Shown: piece after piece, positions 31,872 through 43,005 of the stretch
How the letters are laid out: every line of letters begins with the position of its first letter
Position numbering within the stretch: position 1 is the first letter of the stretch
From: Serripes groenlandicus
Taxonomy: Eukaryota > Mollusca > Bivalvia > Cardiida > Cardiidae
Length of the DNA: 64,000 nt
Reading direction: 5' to 3'
NCBI GenBank assembly: GCA_031761405.1
Contig: JASEVX010000010.1
Span: 10,058,724-10,122,723, forward strand
Notes under the pieces: model-generated
Database searches by the model: none
The model's input: only the letters and a program-made list of their open reading frames with translations
Told to the model about the DNA's origin: nothing
Position numbers and translations under genes: made by a program

Positions 31872-32880
31872 TAGTATCTCATTGCGTCTCTGTGAGTAGT
31901 GCCAATACAATATCTAAATCGGTATTTCAGAAACTGTACTGATCAAAGAGTAAGATTCGAAACCGTGTGTATGAAAGTACAGTACTCGTTAGCTGTTAAC
32001 GCTATAGGGAATTGGCTGACAAAGATCAACCTGCATTTCAGTGACCTAGTCTACAATTGTCCTAATCACATCACTGGCTTACCAAGGGGTGAATAATGAA
32101 TCATATCGTTATGCGATATTCGAAATAAGACCAGAAAACGTATAGAAAATAATTGAAGATTGCAGAAAAAGTTATCCTACTTCGTAAAAACGGCTTCTCA
32201 CATAACGTTCTAGTTGAACAACGCATGCTTTGTTTTTTTGCCATATAATGAAGTCTTGAGGCGATTGTAATTCAAGATATGCCACGGAGTTATTGCATTT
32301 TTATTATTATTTGAAGGTTTGTACGTAATTTCTTTTTAAATATCTAAACAGGTGTTTATGCCGCCCCCACCCCGAAATAAAATACAAAAAAGGTACATTT
32401 TAAACAGGCGGATTCTCGAAACTTTAACAACTACGCCGTGACCGAGTCTTAAATTCTCGGGATTTACGTCCGAACGTGCATTGCTCGAGTTTCTTTTGGC
32501 CTGATATAATTCAAATAGTGTTGGAAACTTCGTAAACCACTTGACATCCCAAAATAAGAAATAACTCATCAGTTATCAAAGGTACACATGTCAGTGCTCG
32601 ACGCCATCTCCAACATTTGATCCTGTAACGTAATAGTAGGTACAGTACAGGTGACTCCATACTAGCGGATGTTTTGTTATCTGTCAGTTTTATTCCATCG
32701 TCCAATTCTCAATTACTTTGCATATTGTATCATAAGAATAGGCAAATGGTGGACTTTCTTTATATACTGTTTAGTTAGGCCATGTCCCGTGAAATTTGAC
32801 CTTCAGGGCTTTGCAACAAGATGAAATAAATCAGATCAACCTGCTTTACCGTGTAGTCTGATAAAGATCTCCCTCGTGTA
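31872..32880. other. No gene seen within the RGK intron
   Basis: Short ORFs at 31899-32096 (+) and 32336-32705 (-) show no domain. 32490-32580 and 33250-33360 share 'cttttg(g/t)..ctgatata', 'gaaacttcgtaaa' and 'catcagttatcaaagg', a diverged dispersed repeat. Confidence 0.4.
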
Positions 32881-33137
32881 TATATCGAGGGCTTGGCGTG
32901 ATACGGTTGTAACTAAAATTGGTATTTTATTTCTAAGGTAAATCTCCTCGCCATTAAAGTCTTTAAAAGCATTAAAACATTTTTCTTGGTAAACAATGGA
33001 AATTTAAGTGCCATTGCTCGTTTTGAGCAATGGCACCTAAATTTGCATTGTTTACAAAGGGGTCAAAATTGCCCCTAAATCAGGGTTTTAAACTTAGGTT
33101 TTGAGTTACAACCGTTTCACGCCAAGCCCTCGATATA
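32881..33137. mobile_element. MITE family B copy 5, full length
   Basis: TATATCGAGGGCTTGGCGTG to CACGCCAAGCCCTCGATATA, with the complete interior AACAATGGAAATTTAAGTGC / GCACCTAAATTTGCATTGTT around GCTCGTTTTGAGC. Confidence 0.88.
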
Positions 33138-33592
33138 TGCTAGTCTCTCAAGTAGTATCCCTGTCGCTGCTAGACGGTTATGACCGAAACCAAACTACGT
33201 TAGAATGTAACTTGATCGTTTTTGCCAGTACATTCCGAAGTTCGGTTAACGTGTCTTGTTCGAGTTCTTTTGTACTGATATAATTGATATATTCTTTGAA
33301 ACTTCGTAAATCCCTGTGAATCCCAAATAAGCAATAAATCATCAGTTATCAAAGGAACACATGTTTCGCCTGCCATATAACAAAGTTTGTGTTGAGTATT
33401 ATGTCATCAATATTAAAAGTGTAAGCCCGTTTTGAATTATGAGACACCTTAGCTACCTTAGCAGGTAGCCTCTCGCCTTTGACGGGCACAGGCAGCCAAT
33501 GTGTCCGAAAGTAACCGAAAGCGTTACGGACAGACAAACGGTCAGACGACGGAGAATTCACGCTAATAATACTACCTCTGCTATGGCCTTAT

Positions 33593-33842
33593 TATAATGA
33601 TGTTTAACGCCGTTTTAACCAGTATTTCAGTTATACCACAGCGTTCTCTTGATACTGTACCAGTATTACTAGAATGACTTATCCTGATACCGGTGTGTAA
33701 TTTGTTATTCTATATCCGTAATCCTGAACGGCAAAGACGGATGCCATTTCTACAATGTTTGGTATAAACCGATCGGGGATTGAACCTTGGTCAGCCGCTA
33801 CCAAGGCTAACGCTCTTACCACAACCCCACGTAAACGATTAT
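33593..33842 (-). mobile_element. SINE S3 copy, diverged
   Basis: TGTTTAACGCCGTTTTAACC, CCACAGCGTTCTC, TATCCTGATACCGGTG and a head with GATCGGGGATTGAACCTTGG. The 75-codon ORF on the minus strand reads through it. Confidence 0.65.
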
Positions 33843-34193
33843 GAAAGCTTGCTTTAGCGAAGGTTGAACTTGGTGCAGGTTTCTTCTTATCATAAGGGTT
33901 AAACAAAAAGGAACAAACAGGTGCAAATAAATTACAATTATTTAACCATTTGGGCTCTAATTTACGGTTCTCGACATATGTGATGCCAGGTGATTACAGC
34001 TAAAGGATATTTGATAAATTGTTCCAGGTGTGCACTTTCAGAATTACATTTGGCGTAATGGCGTATGATTGCTCTTAGTACGGATATCACATTCATTTAA
34101 ACTATTTTTTGTCCTTTTGATACAATGTGTTCAAAAGTCGTCTCGAGCAGCGACATCAGAAGGCGTCTGTATGTGCCAATGTGTTAATTCTTT

Positions 34194-34396
34194 CAGCGCC
34201 GAGTTGTTTAAATTAGACTATTCCATGTTCAAAATCGGGCGTCTCCATTTCTCATGTAATACAATTTTGGACTATTTTGATAACTAAAAGGCAAACAATG
34301 CTGATTTCAGGTGAGACAGCTCGTTACGAGCTGACTCGCCTGAATCAGTATTGTTTGCAAAAACCTGAATATTGCCTTTGGCGCTGAAAGAGTTAA
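34194..34396. mobile_element. MITE family C copy 1
   Basis: TTAATTCTTTCAGCGCCGAG to GGCGCTGAAAGAGTTAA. Inner palindrome GGTGAGACAGCTCGTTACGA / GAGCTGACTCGCC, with GCAAACAATGCTGATTTCAG mirrored by CTGAATCAGTATTGTTTGC. Confidence 0.85.
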
Positions 34397-34477
34397 GATG
34401 TTTGATATCAGATTCATATTTTACAGACTCTTTCAGAAGGTGGTAGAAGTAACAGCTATGTGGTTTTCAAACAATAA

Positions 34478-34660
34478 TTGTTTTAAAAGTGTTTTACGCC
34501 TCTTTCAACAATTTGTCAGTTATATTGCGGCATGTCTTAGGTAAGTTACCAGTAGTACTGGTCCGTTTATCCTGACACCAGTCAGCCAGTCAGTCATAAT
34601 GCTTAATACGCAATCCTGAGCACCAACGTATTTTGTATGACCCGGCCGGGTATTATTTGG
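34478..34660 (-). mobile_element. SINE S3 copy, head incomplete
   Basis: AGTGTTTTACGCCTCTTTCA, GGTAAGTTACCAGTAGTACT, TCCTGACACCAGTCAGCCAG and GACCCGGCCGGG. Confidence 0.7.
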
Positions 34661-34963
34661 TGTTACACCCAAAAAGGTCGAGATAGGAGAGGTCAATTCT
34701 ATTTATAGAATTTCTCGCTAACTGTGATCTAATTTCGACAGTATATGATTCGTGCTCTACGATTACTACAAACCTATTTAGACAATTGTGGAGAACAAAC
34801 CAGCTGCACACCATTACCATTTAATCTCATTCTACGCTATATGTCAGGGGCTTCTTGAATGCCTTTGTCGCTCATTATCGATTAGTGCAGACTCAGATCA
34901 GCTCGTGTGGATGTACAGGCTGATCTTGATCTCAATTGGTCACACAAGTCATGGAGTTGGTTA

Positions 34964-35024
34964 TCACAGTATGCGTATATGTACTTTATTTAATTATATA
35001 CCTCCACGTGTACGCATACTGTGA
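34964..35024. repeat. 14-bp perfect inverted repeat with 33-bp spacer
   Basis: TCACAGTATGCGTA at 34964-34977 and TACGCATACTGTGA at 35011-35024. Likely the remains of a small foldback element. Confidence 0.7.
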
Positions 35025-35300
35025 CGCATAGTTCAAAAACAATGGATTAAAACTTCCGTATTCGAATACAGTACTAAATATGGTAATGGTACGTCACTGA
35101 AATAAAATGTGACGTCACTGAAATATGCTTTCTCGTCATTCAGAATACGGTAGTCGGGCGTGGTTCACAAGTCATTCATAAATTGTATTTAATATGTAGA
35201 TTATGCTATTTATTTTATCAAAAGAAAAGAGATTTGCATGTGTTTTCTTTATTCTGTTTAAAGTTTACTGATGGTATATAATAAAAGGAGTGGGTGATAG

Positions 35301-35510
35301 ACATCTGCGTAATGTATCGACCAGATCAGCCTGCGCTGTCCGCGCAGACTGATCCGGCCGACACATTCCGTCTTAGGGGGATAGATGTATAGAGTAGTGA
35401 TTCCTGAAACAGAAAATCCACAGGAGGCGAAAAGTGTCTATCCGAGTAGGCCTGTGTGGCCACAATGCTGATTTTCTCACGAGACGGCCTACACATTGAT
35501 TATTGCAAAG
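35301..35510. mobile_element. MITE family D copy 5, inverted partner of copy 10
   Basis: CATCTGCGTAATGTATCGAC to TTTTCTCACGAGACGGCC. The flank CTACACATTGATTATTGCAA continues the match to the reverse complement of 38935-38965, so the shared unit is larger than the MITE. Confidence 0.8.
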
Positions 35511-35700
35511 CTACGCCCCTGTATATAGGGACTATTATGTTGCTACGCCCCTGTATATAGGGACTATTATGTTTCAGTAGCGATACAGGTTTTAGTATTG
35601 TACTACTCGGGGCGATGGCGATTTGACATCTCTCTCGACCTTCGTCCCTCGTAGTACAATACTAAAACACATATCGCTACTGTAACATAATATTCCTTAC
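35511..35700. mobile_element. 32-bp tandem pair followed by a foldback element
   Basis: CTACGCCCCTGTATATAGGG occurs at 35511 and 35543. Then AGTAGCGATACAGGTTTTAG with TATTGTACTAC (35575-35607) is mirrored by GTAGTACAATACTAAAACAC with ATATCGCTACTG (35651-35682). A degraded relative is at 55411-55535. Confidence 0.7.
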
Positions 35701-35814
35701 AAAACGAGCATTGCTACTGTAAGGACATATACTTATTTTTTTAATGGTGAAAAACGGAAATATAATTGGGACAGTTTCGCAGAGCACCAATCAAATATAA
35801 ATGTGAAATATTAC

Positions 35815-35897
35815 CTCTTCTGGAAGTACATCTATAAACTCCATTGTGGCTTCCTCGCCGTCTAGCTGGATGGTTATGGTACGTTCAACTTCATCGA
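35815..35897 (-). CDS. RGK-type small GTPase, exon with the degenerate G3 region
   Basis: 83 nt between CTGTTTTCAG and GTAATA. It opens two bases into a codon and ends in phase 0, matching the exon at 29866. It encodes about 27 residues: Val-Glu-Arg-Thr-Ile-Thr-Ile-Gln-Leu-Asp-Gly-Glu-Glu-Ala-Thr-Met-Glu-Phe-Ile-Asp, then Val-Leu-Pro-Glu-Glu. This is the strand pair leading into switch II. The Ras motif Asp-x-x-Gly is absent, as in the RGK family, where G3 is non-canonical. The preceding exon (P-loop, switch I) was not recognised between here and 64000, so the gene continues at higher coordinates, probably beyond the window. Confidence 0.87.
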
Positions 35898-35929
35898 CTG
35901 AAAACAGAAACAGTAAATCGTTACCAAAG

Positions 35930-36095
35930 GCATTAACATGATAGTCATGGTTGTCCTCCTTCCGCGACTAGCATACCGACTGACTGGCTGGTGCCAGGAT
36001 AAATGGACCAGTAGTACTGGTAACTTAACCAGGAAACGCCGAGATAAAACGGAACAAATGTTAAAAGTGGCGTAAAACACCAAACAATCAACACA
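35930..36095 (+). mobile_element. SINE S3 copy, 5'-truncated
   Basis: CGACTGACTGGCTGGTGCCA, GGATAAATGGACCAGTAGTA and AAGTGGCGTAAAACACCAAA then CAATCAACACATCAA. Confidence 0.7.
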
Positions 36096-36165
36096 TCAAT
36101 TATTATACACGTGAGCATGTACATCCGCACAGTCTCACCAGATCTTTCAGCCTCATTCTACATGT

Positions 36166-36662
36166 GAGTCGTCCGGCGAGAAAACCAACGTTGTGGACTC
36201 TGCGTAAAGTATCGACCCGGATCAGCTAAAGCATGCCGCGCAGGCTAATCCGGGCCGACACTTTTCGCCTCATGTGGATTTTCTGTTTCAGGAATCACTA
36301 CTCTATACATCTATCCCCCCTTAGACGGAATGTGTCGGCCGGATCAGTCTGAGCGGACAGCGCAGGCTGATCTGGTCGATACATTACGCAGATATATTGA
36401 TATGAGGTCCGGCGAGAAAACCAACAGTGTGGTCTCTGCGTAAAGTATCGACCCGGATCAGCTTAAGCATGCCGCGCAGGCGAACCCGGACAGACACTTT
36501 TCGCCTCCTGAGGATTTTCTGTTTCAGAAATCATTACTCTATTCCTCTATCCTCCTGAGACGGAATGTGTCGGCCCGGATTAGCCTGCTCGAACTGCGCA
36601 GGCTGGTTTGGGTCTATACATTACGCAGAGTCCATATTGTTGGTTTTCTCGCGGGATGGCTC
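36166..36662. mobile_element. Two MITE family D copies in tandem (copies 6 and 7)
   Basis: Copy 6 runs 36166-36394 and copy 7 runs 36404-36662, joined by a short AGATATATTGATAT link that replaces one outer end. The pair is flanked by ATGT (36162-36165 and 36663-36666 region: CATGT|GAG and CTC|ATGTA). Confidence 0.75.
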
Positions 36663-36950
36663 ATGTAATTCATTGCCAGATAGAACTTGTGACCTACAAG
36701 TGACCTAAATGTGTAGCCCCACAGACATAATGTCCATGCACATCTGATTGATACCATACTGGAATTCCAACAAAACCCCATGATCGGCAGTCGCCACTCA
36801 TCTTTGTCTTAATTTGTTACGGAAACGCATTAATCCCGTTCCAAAGGGTTCGAGTTGGGGTATCATTAACCTGACAGGATTACGGTGCAATGACGTCGGT
36901 TATTGGCAGCTATCAAGGAAGACCCTTAAAACCTCATGACGTCATGAATT

Positions 36951-37187
36951 GAGCCGTCTCGTGAGAAAACCAACATTGTGGACATTGCGTAAAGTATAAG
37001 ACCCAGATCAGTCTAAGCATGCCTTTCGCCTCCTGTGGATTTTCTGTTTCAGGAATCATTACTCTATACCTATATCCCCCTGAGACGGAATGTGTCGGCC
37101 CGGATCAGTCTGCGCGGACTGCGCAGGCTGATCTGGGTCGATACATTACGCAGAGGCAATACTGTTGGTTTTCTCGCGGGACGGCTC
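36951..37187. mobile_element. MITE family D copy 8
   Basis: GAGCCGTCTCGTGAGAAAAC to TTTTCTCGCGGGACGGCTC, with a small deletion after CTAAGCATGCC. Confidence 0.82.
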
Positions 37188-37640
37188 ATTACTCAACAAT
37201 AAAAGCTCCCATGCAGCTCTTCTAAATTGACGTCATTTCGTGGAATTATAATCCCATAGGATCATAAAAGCGTCCAATATAATACAGAAATAAAAACAAG
37301 ATAAAGTCCTGCGTAATGGGAAAAAGAGTCAATGTAATCATTTTTAAGATTTGCGATCGTGCGCAAACCTCAATCTCGCTGTAACTGTAAATCGTTCTTA
37401 ATATTTAGTCAACAAATAAATATACATACGAAACAAAGAACCGTATGCCTCCCAAACTCATTACTTTTCAACATAGAGATGAATTTTGGCATACCTGTAT
37501 CTGCAGCAGACGACGTTTGAAATATTTGCATCAAAAAGAGCAATTTCCTACTTTTTTCCCAAACGTTTATAACTCTATTCAATAATTAATTTTTCATTAA
37601 TAGATAGATAGATATAATAAGTACATCATTATTACAATTG
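37188..37640. other. No gene; a MITE-A remnant at 37440-37610
   Basis: CTGTATCTGCAGCAGACGAC, AAAAAGAGCAATTTCC and a (TAGA)n start at 37598. The remainder is unclassified. Confidence 0.4.
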
Positions 37641-37642
37641 TC

Positions 37643-37928
37643 GAGCCCCGGTAGCTCAGTCGGTAGTGACGCAGGCTGTCAATCCAGGGGTTGTGAGTTC
37701 AAATCCCGGCTCGGCCAACTTTCTTTCCGACGATTGACAAAGGTCAATGCGACATGCGTCATTCGTCTTCACCACTGGGTTAAGTCTATGTGGAAAAGCA
37801 GTCAGTTGCTTGGGAAGATTGTTGTGTGGAGTACTGGTATGAGAAAACCAGGAAATGCAGAATTGGCCGCCGTGATATAACTGAGAAATTGTTAAAACGG
37901 CGTTAAACCCCAATCAATCAATCATTAT
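37643..37928 (+). mobile_element. SINE S1 copy, complete
   Basis: GAGCCCCGGTAGCTCAGTCG, AGGGGTTGTGAGTTCAAATC and CTCGGCCAACTTTCTTTCCG through to GGCGTTAAACCCCAATCAAT. The plus and minus ORFs here are SINE translation. Confidence 0.88.
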
Positions 37929-38154
37929 TATAAATTCAAATACAAACTCAATGTCATACCCAAATACAAATACAAATTTAATCTCATTTTCATATCGTGA
38001 CATATATACTAGTTAAGCACAATAGGATTCTATAGAATGTTATTCGAGAAAACATTGAAAAGAATTGATTAAGAGAAAATATGTTTCTGTTTATGTTATA
38101 GTGTAAAATCTCACGGAGAGGAATGTGACTATTTCTATAGAGAGAAGATGTCAA

Positions 38155-38358
38155 TTTTTTTCCTAACAGAAGACGACTTTTGGAAACACTGTGGCAAAAT
38201 GAGGCATTGCTTAATATGATGTCTCCGTTTGCCACAATGTTTTCTACTTTATTCAATAAATAATTAATAATATTTTCATTAATAGAGAGATGTCATATCT
38301 ATCCTACATGTTTTTAACGCCGTCTGCTTAAGGTTTTTTTTTAATGTGGGAAAGGGTA
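38155..38358. mobile_element. MITE family A, diverged copy
   Basis: ACAGAAGACGACTTTTGGAA, CACTGTGGCAAAATGAGGCA, GTTTGCCACAATGTTTTC and GTGGGAAAGGGTAAA. Confidence 0.55.
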
Positions 38359-38467
38359 AAAGAGAATGCAAGTACCCCGCGTCGACTGCTGTGGTTATCT
38401 TAGATATCTAAGTACTGAAATAGCACAATAAAATACCTATATATCTTATTATCCCCCTCACTATATC

Positions 38468-38640
38468 AGCCGTTCAACGAGAAAACCAACAGTATCGTCT
38501 CTGCGTAATGTATCGACCTAGATCAGTCTGCTTAGTCCTTGCAGGCTAATCAGTTCCTATACATTATGTCTTAGGGAGATAGAGGTATAGAGTAATGATT
38601 CACGAAACAGAAATTCACAGTGTCTATCTGGATTATTCAT
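38468..38640. mobile_element. MITE family D copy 9, truncated and diverged
   Basis: AGCCGTTCAACGAGAAAACC, CTCTGCGTAATGTATCGACC, GATAGAGGTATAGAGTAATG and CTATCTGG. Confidence 0.65.
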
Positions 38641-38800
38641 ATTATTCAAACATTGTGACAAATTTCTCCTTTAGCCACGATGTTTACAATTTTATACAAT
38701 AATTGTTCTTACTTACTTACTTACGAATTGTTTTCATCTTTTTGCCAAGATGTTTTCAAAGTCGTCTGCTGCAGATTTGCTGTAGGTGGGTGGGGAATAA
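38641..38800. mobile_element. MITE family A remnant
   Basis: AAACATTGTGACAAATTTCT, then CCACGATGTTTACAA, GTCGTCTGCTGCAGATTTGC and GTAGGTGGGTGGGG. A (CTTA)n run sits at 38712-38724. Confidence 0.5.
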
Positions 38801-38934
38801 TTAAATTGCAGCAGCAGACGATGTTTAAAATGTAGGAAGGAAATACATGAATTCTCAGTATGAGCAGTCTCATTTCGCAATATATTTCTACTCGACGCTA
38901 TTCACATTTTAAACCTGGATTTCAGGTGAGATCA

Positions 38935-39212
38935 GGGGCGTAGCTTTGCAATAATCAATGTGTAGGCCGTCTCGTGAGAAAATCAACATTGTGGACTCTG
39001 CGTAAAGAATCGACCCGGATCAGCCTAAGCATGCCACACAGGCCTACCCGGATAGACACTTTTCGCCTCCTGTGGATTTTCTGTTTCAGGAATAACTAAT
39101 TTATACATCTATCCCCCTAAGACGGAATGTGTCGGCCGGATCAGTCTGCGCGGACAGCGCAGGCTGATCTGGTCGATAAATTACGCAGATGTCTATCGCT
39201 AAAGGGAGCTAC
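38935..39212. mobile_element. MITE family D copy 10 with flanks
   Basis: GGGGCGTAGCTTTGCAATAA then GGCCGTCTCGTGAGAAAATC to CTGGTCGATAAATTACGCAG and GGGAGCTACGCCCCTGGATA. The flanks on both sides carry the CTACGCCCC word, the same arrangement as copy 5 in inverse. Confidence 0.8.
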
Positions 39213-40305
39213 GCCCCTGGATATAAAAAGAAGTGTGGGAAAGCAGACGTTTCAGCCCAAGGGTTGAACTATTTTTCAAAAGCTCTCATAAGGATAAAAC
39301 TGCAATAACGTGGAGTGCTTTAATTCGTGAACCATTAAATCGAAACTCCTTCAAGCTGATTCTTGAAGAGTTTGATGTATATTCAAAGCACTTTTATCCT
39401 TTCATGCATACAGCAATTCTGTACATCTAGGAACAAATTATTGAAAAATCTCTTTTTTTCAAATGAAAGTTCAATTATTGAATAGAGTTGAAACTATTGT
39501 GACAAAAGAAATTGTTCATTATGAGCAATATTTTATTTCTCCATTTGCCAGAATGATTTCCAAAGTCGTCTGCTGCAGAGGCTTCACAATAAATGCGTCT
39601 ACACCCGGGAAAGGGTAAAGAAATACGAAGGTCATCCAGATAAACAATTTACGTTTTTGTTCTTTTTACTTCCTTATCTATCTAAACATTTGACTTTCCT
39701 TTTATCCAATCATTTTTTATAGACAATCAACTTTGTCTGCTTTGAAAACTACATAGATAAAAATCATAATCAATTAAAATGAGATTACATTCCAACCTCT
39801 GTTTAAAGACCACCCATGGGAAGAAAACAATCTGGTCTTTGTTCACAGGTGCTCTTTAATTGCAGGGATATTTGTACAGAAAATGGGTTATTTGCGTAAT
39901 TTAAAGTGTGGTTGCTAAAGACAGGGAGTTGCTATACAAAGGTGGTATTTAGCACAGGTTTGACTGTATTTTTAGACTAAATTTAAAAAAAAAACCTGGA
40001 CTGCAATAGTTTCTTATCTCGGAAAACTCGTTTACTAACTATAAATGTTGAAAAGTTGGTCGTATGCTTCAGATGCGACAAAAGTAGTGTATAGCAGGCT
40101 ATACAAGGTTGAATTGAACGACTTAAAGACAGAGAATAACCAGATAATGTTAAATTAAGCATTGAGATTATTCAAAGTCAAGGAACATGGAAATGCTTTT
40201 TGAGTTTTTCTAAGGAATGTGCTGTTGTTATCTCCTTGGCTAACATCTGTCACTGCCGAGTTTGTATATGGGAAAAGATTGATTATTTTTGGTAGCGAAA
40301 GGGTA
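39213..40305. other. No gene; MITE-A remnant and a dispersed repeat
   Basis: 39440-39618 is a family A remnant (GACAAAAGAAATTGTTCATT, GTCGTCTGCTGCAGAGGCTT, GGGAAAGGGTAAAG). 39795-39970 reads as a 'gacca..gggaagaaaacaa' type repeat. The ORF 39233-39430 is unrecognised. Confidence 0.4.
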
Positions 40306-40309
40306 AACC

Positions 40310-40472
40310 TGTCTTACAACCGGCACTTTGTGGCAGAGCTTCCGTCTCCGATGCGGGAGGTCGTGTGTCCCAACCCGGCCGGTTCATGCCAAATACTTCA
40401 AATATGCAGGTAATGGATGCCCTCCCGGCGCTCAGGATTGTGGAGTTGGCATATCGACTGACTTCTTTTAAT
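40310..40472 (+). mobile_element. SINE S3 copy, 3'-truncated
   Basis: CGGCACTTTGTGGCAGAGCT and CGGGAGGTCGTGTGTCCCAA (degenerate boxes A and B), TGGATGCCCTCCCGGCGCTC and GGCATATCGACTGAC. Confidence 0.65.
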
Positions 40473-40756
40473 ATTTTAGAAGGTATAACATCCTTTTTGT
40501 TTCGCTTATATGTTGCAAAATATTAATGTTGCAATAAATTTCATTATATGACTAAGATGACATTATATAAATATCTTATGGCTTCCAGTGTGACAGTACA
40601 TATTGTCAACATGAGGAAAATACTGTTACCCGAGGCGAAGCCGAATACACCCGTTCAATATCATCCGCCGACAATGAATCTTGGCCAATTTCTTACACCA
40701 CCGGAGCTTTTTGTTCTGCGCCAAGTAATGTACTGCTTAATGCATCGGACATCTCT
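40473..40756. other. Unrecognised stretch with a 72-codon plus ORF
   Basis: The ORF at 40548-40766 reads into MITE B and has no visible domain. Its middle (Pro-rich, 40620-40745) has more even base use than its surroundings, but I cannot support a gene. Confidence 0.2.
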
Positions 40757-41003
40757 ATCGGCGTGAAACGGTGGTTACTAAAATTGATACTTTTTTTACC
40801 AAGGTTGATTACCTCGCCATAAAGTCTTTATTAGCGTTAAATCTGTTTTCTTGGTAAACAATGGAAATTTAGGTGCCATTGCTCGTTTTGAGCGATTGCA
40901 CCTAAATTTGCATTGTTTACAAAGGGGGTCAAAACTGCCCCTAAACCAGGGTTTTCAAAATAGGTTTTTAGTTACAACCGTTTCACGCCAAGCCCTCGAT
41001 ATA
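40757..41003. mobile_element. MITE family B copy 6, left tip truncated
   Basis: ATCGGCGTGAAACGGTGGTT to CACGCCAAGCCCTCGATATA, with GCTCGTTTTGAGC at the centre. Confidence 0.82.
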
Positions 41004-41339
41004 AAGTTCGTTATCCGAGTCAGATAACAACGCTACGAAGGACTAAATGGATCTTTTGACATCAGAATTCTCAGTCGACTGCTACTGCAAGATCCCCGCG
41101 GAAAAAAAATTGAGAACAAAGACGTTATGAACATAATCACGACGTTAGAATGCTCTAGGATTCAAACAAAATATGCAGATTAAGATTGCGAGAATAAAAA
41201 CAGACCAGGAAAGAAAGAAGATGTGAAAAGCTCATGACATTGACATATTACTCTTATTGATAAAGCCTCTTTTTGCAATGTTTGCAATACTTCCAATTGT
41301 TAGCTCCTGTGAAAGTGCCAAAATAAATTTATAGTTTGT

Positions 41340-41745
41340 ATTCATTGATTGTGTTTTACGCCGTTTTAAACAGTTGTTCAGTTATATCATATTATTATTG
41401 CAATTGCTATATGTGTTTACTCTGCACAATCAACAAAGCGTGGACATTAACATTAAATAAACAGTGGGCTCTCGATTAGTCGAACATACGATGAATCGAA
41501 TATATCGTTTATCTCGAACCAATGCCTTGATTTATTTTTTGGACACGTGTTTTATCCGTCTTTCAATAATTGTTCAGTTATATCATATCGTTTCCTGGAT
41601 ATGTTACCAGTTCTTATAGTTCATTTATCCTGTCACCAGCCAGTCAGTCTTAATGCTTACCCCGCAACCCTGAACCCAAAGGAGGCCAGCCATTAGTAAC
41701 ATTTATTATTTAAGTATTTGGCATGACCCGTCCGGAACGATTCCT
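41340..41745 (-). mobile_element. Fragments of one or two SINE S3 copies
   Basis: TGTGTTTTACGCCGTTTTAA with TTATATCATA at 41349-41392, and a second set GTGTTTTATCCGTCTTTCAA, CATATCGTTTCCTGG, TTATCCTGTCACCAGCCAGT and CCTGAACCCAAAGGAGGCC at 41545-41690. Between them lies a 'cgaacatacgatgaatcgaa' patch. Confidence 0.6.
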
Positions 41746-41902
41746 TGAACGAGTCAGTTTAAAAACAGCGTAGCAGCAGTTACTCATGTGTTTAATAAGA
41801 AAATTCAACTGCTGTACTGTTTTCTGGATATGATGTTTTTTCACTGGCTTGCTTTTAAGTATAAATGAACTACGCAGCTGAAATACATAATGAATATAGC
41901 TT

Positions 41903-42107
41903 AACCCTTTCCCACATACAACAAATCTGCAGCAGACGACTTTAGAAACCATAGTGACAAAAACCTGAAAGATCTCCATAAAAGATAGCTTAATTGTTAA
42001 ATAAAGTTGAAAACATTTAGGCCAAAGGATGAGCAATTTCACCTTTGGCCACAATGTTTTCAATAGTCGTCTGCTGCTATTGCGTCAAAATGCGTCTGCA
42101 GGTGGAA
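41903..42107. mobile_element. MITE family A, diverged copy
   Basis: TTAACCCTTTCCCACATACA, CTGCAGCAGACGACTTTAGA, GCCAAAGGATGAGCAATTTC, GTCGTCTGCTGCTATTGCGT and GGTGGAAAAC. Confidence 0.65.
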
Positions 42108-42209
42108 AACTATAATACGCAAATTCCACTGCTGTACTTTTTTTCTCTTTCAATTTCCTGCTTTTAAGTACAAATGAATTACGAAGCAGAAAAACATAAA
42201 TAATTTAGC

Positions 42210-42400
42210 AAACATTTAGGGATCACTCGAACACGTCGATAATTCGAAGTAATTTATTAATCCCTTTCTACTTCGAGTTATCTCGAGCCAGCAGTATTTA
42301 TTTTACGAGGGATCGCTCGAACTCGTAGATAACTCAAAGTAATATATTGGTTCCTTTCGACTTCGAGTTATCGGGAGTTATCGGGAGTCCAGTGTATTAT
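42210..42400. repeat. Tandem pair of a 'GGGATCactCGAACtcGTAGATAA' type element
   Basis: GGGATCACTCGAACACGTCG (42220) and GGGATCGCTCGAACTCGTAG (42309), each followed about 65 bp later by CTTCGAGTTATC. Spacing is 89 bp. Confidence 0.6.
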
Positions 42401-43005
42401 AAGACAAACAAATCAGAGTAATTGAAAATTCCCGTTACTGCCATCGACATTCTTCAGTGTTTTGAAATTTAGATCTGTAAGATTCGTCTGTATATCAAAT
42501 CAGACACCAAAGGAGTCATCATAATTAAATTCTAAGAATAAACCGTTTATTCCAGTGCCAAATGCATGCTAGCAGGATCGATGTTGAAATAATTACCGAA
42601 ATTTCACAAATTAGATGCAAAATCAATTATGTTTTACAGGTTTTGTGGTTTCCTTCATACGATATAACGGTAATCATTTTATTTATTGAGTAGGTTGCTA
42701 TTTCCTTTTATTTTAAACAGAATTTATACAAATGTAGAGAAAAAGAAAAAAACATATACACATGAATCCATAAAACCAATTGAAAAGTTATATAGCAGAG
42801 CAATTAAATTAGCAACATATGTAGAATAACAAAACTATATTTTTACCATTTATTTCTATGTAGACATGTCCTTTGGTGTCCTTTTGGTGATGTCATTTTG
42901 AAAAAAACCTGGAAATCCGTGTCACCTAGGATTTGGCGATTGTTGTCGCAGTAATTTTCGAATCACTGACTCAAAATTGCAAAATAAACGCGAACAAAAT
43001 TAGAT
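42401..43005. other. No gene seen
   Basis: AT-rich, with no repeats that I recognise. Confidence 0.3.

Noticed and set aside
37656..37913. Arg- and Gly-rich ORFs in 9126-9356, 37638-37913, 47364-47552 and 47702-47983
   Set aside because: They read through tRNA-derived SINEs on either strand.
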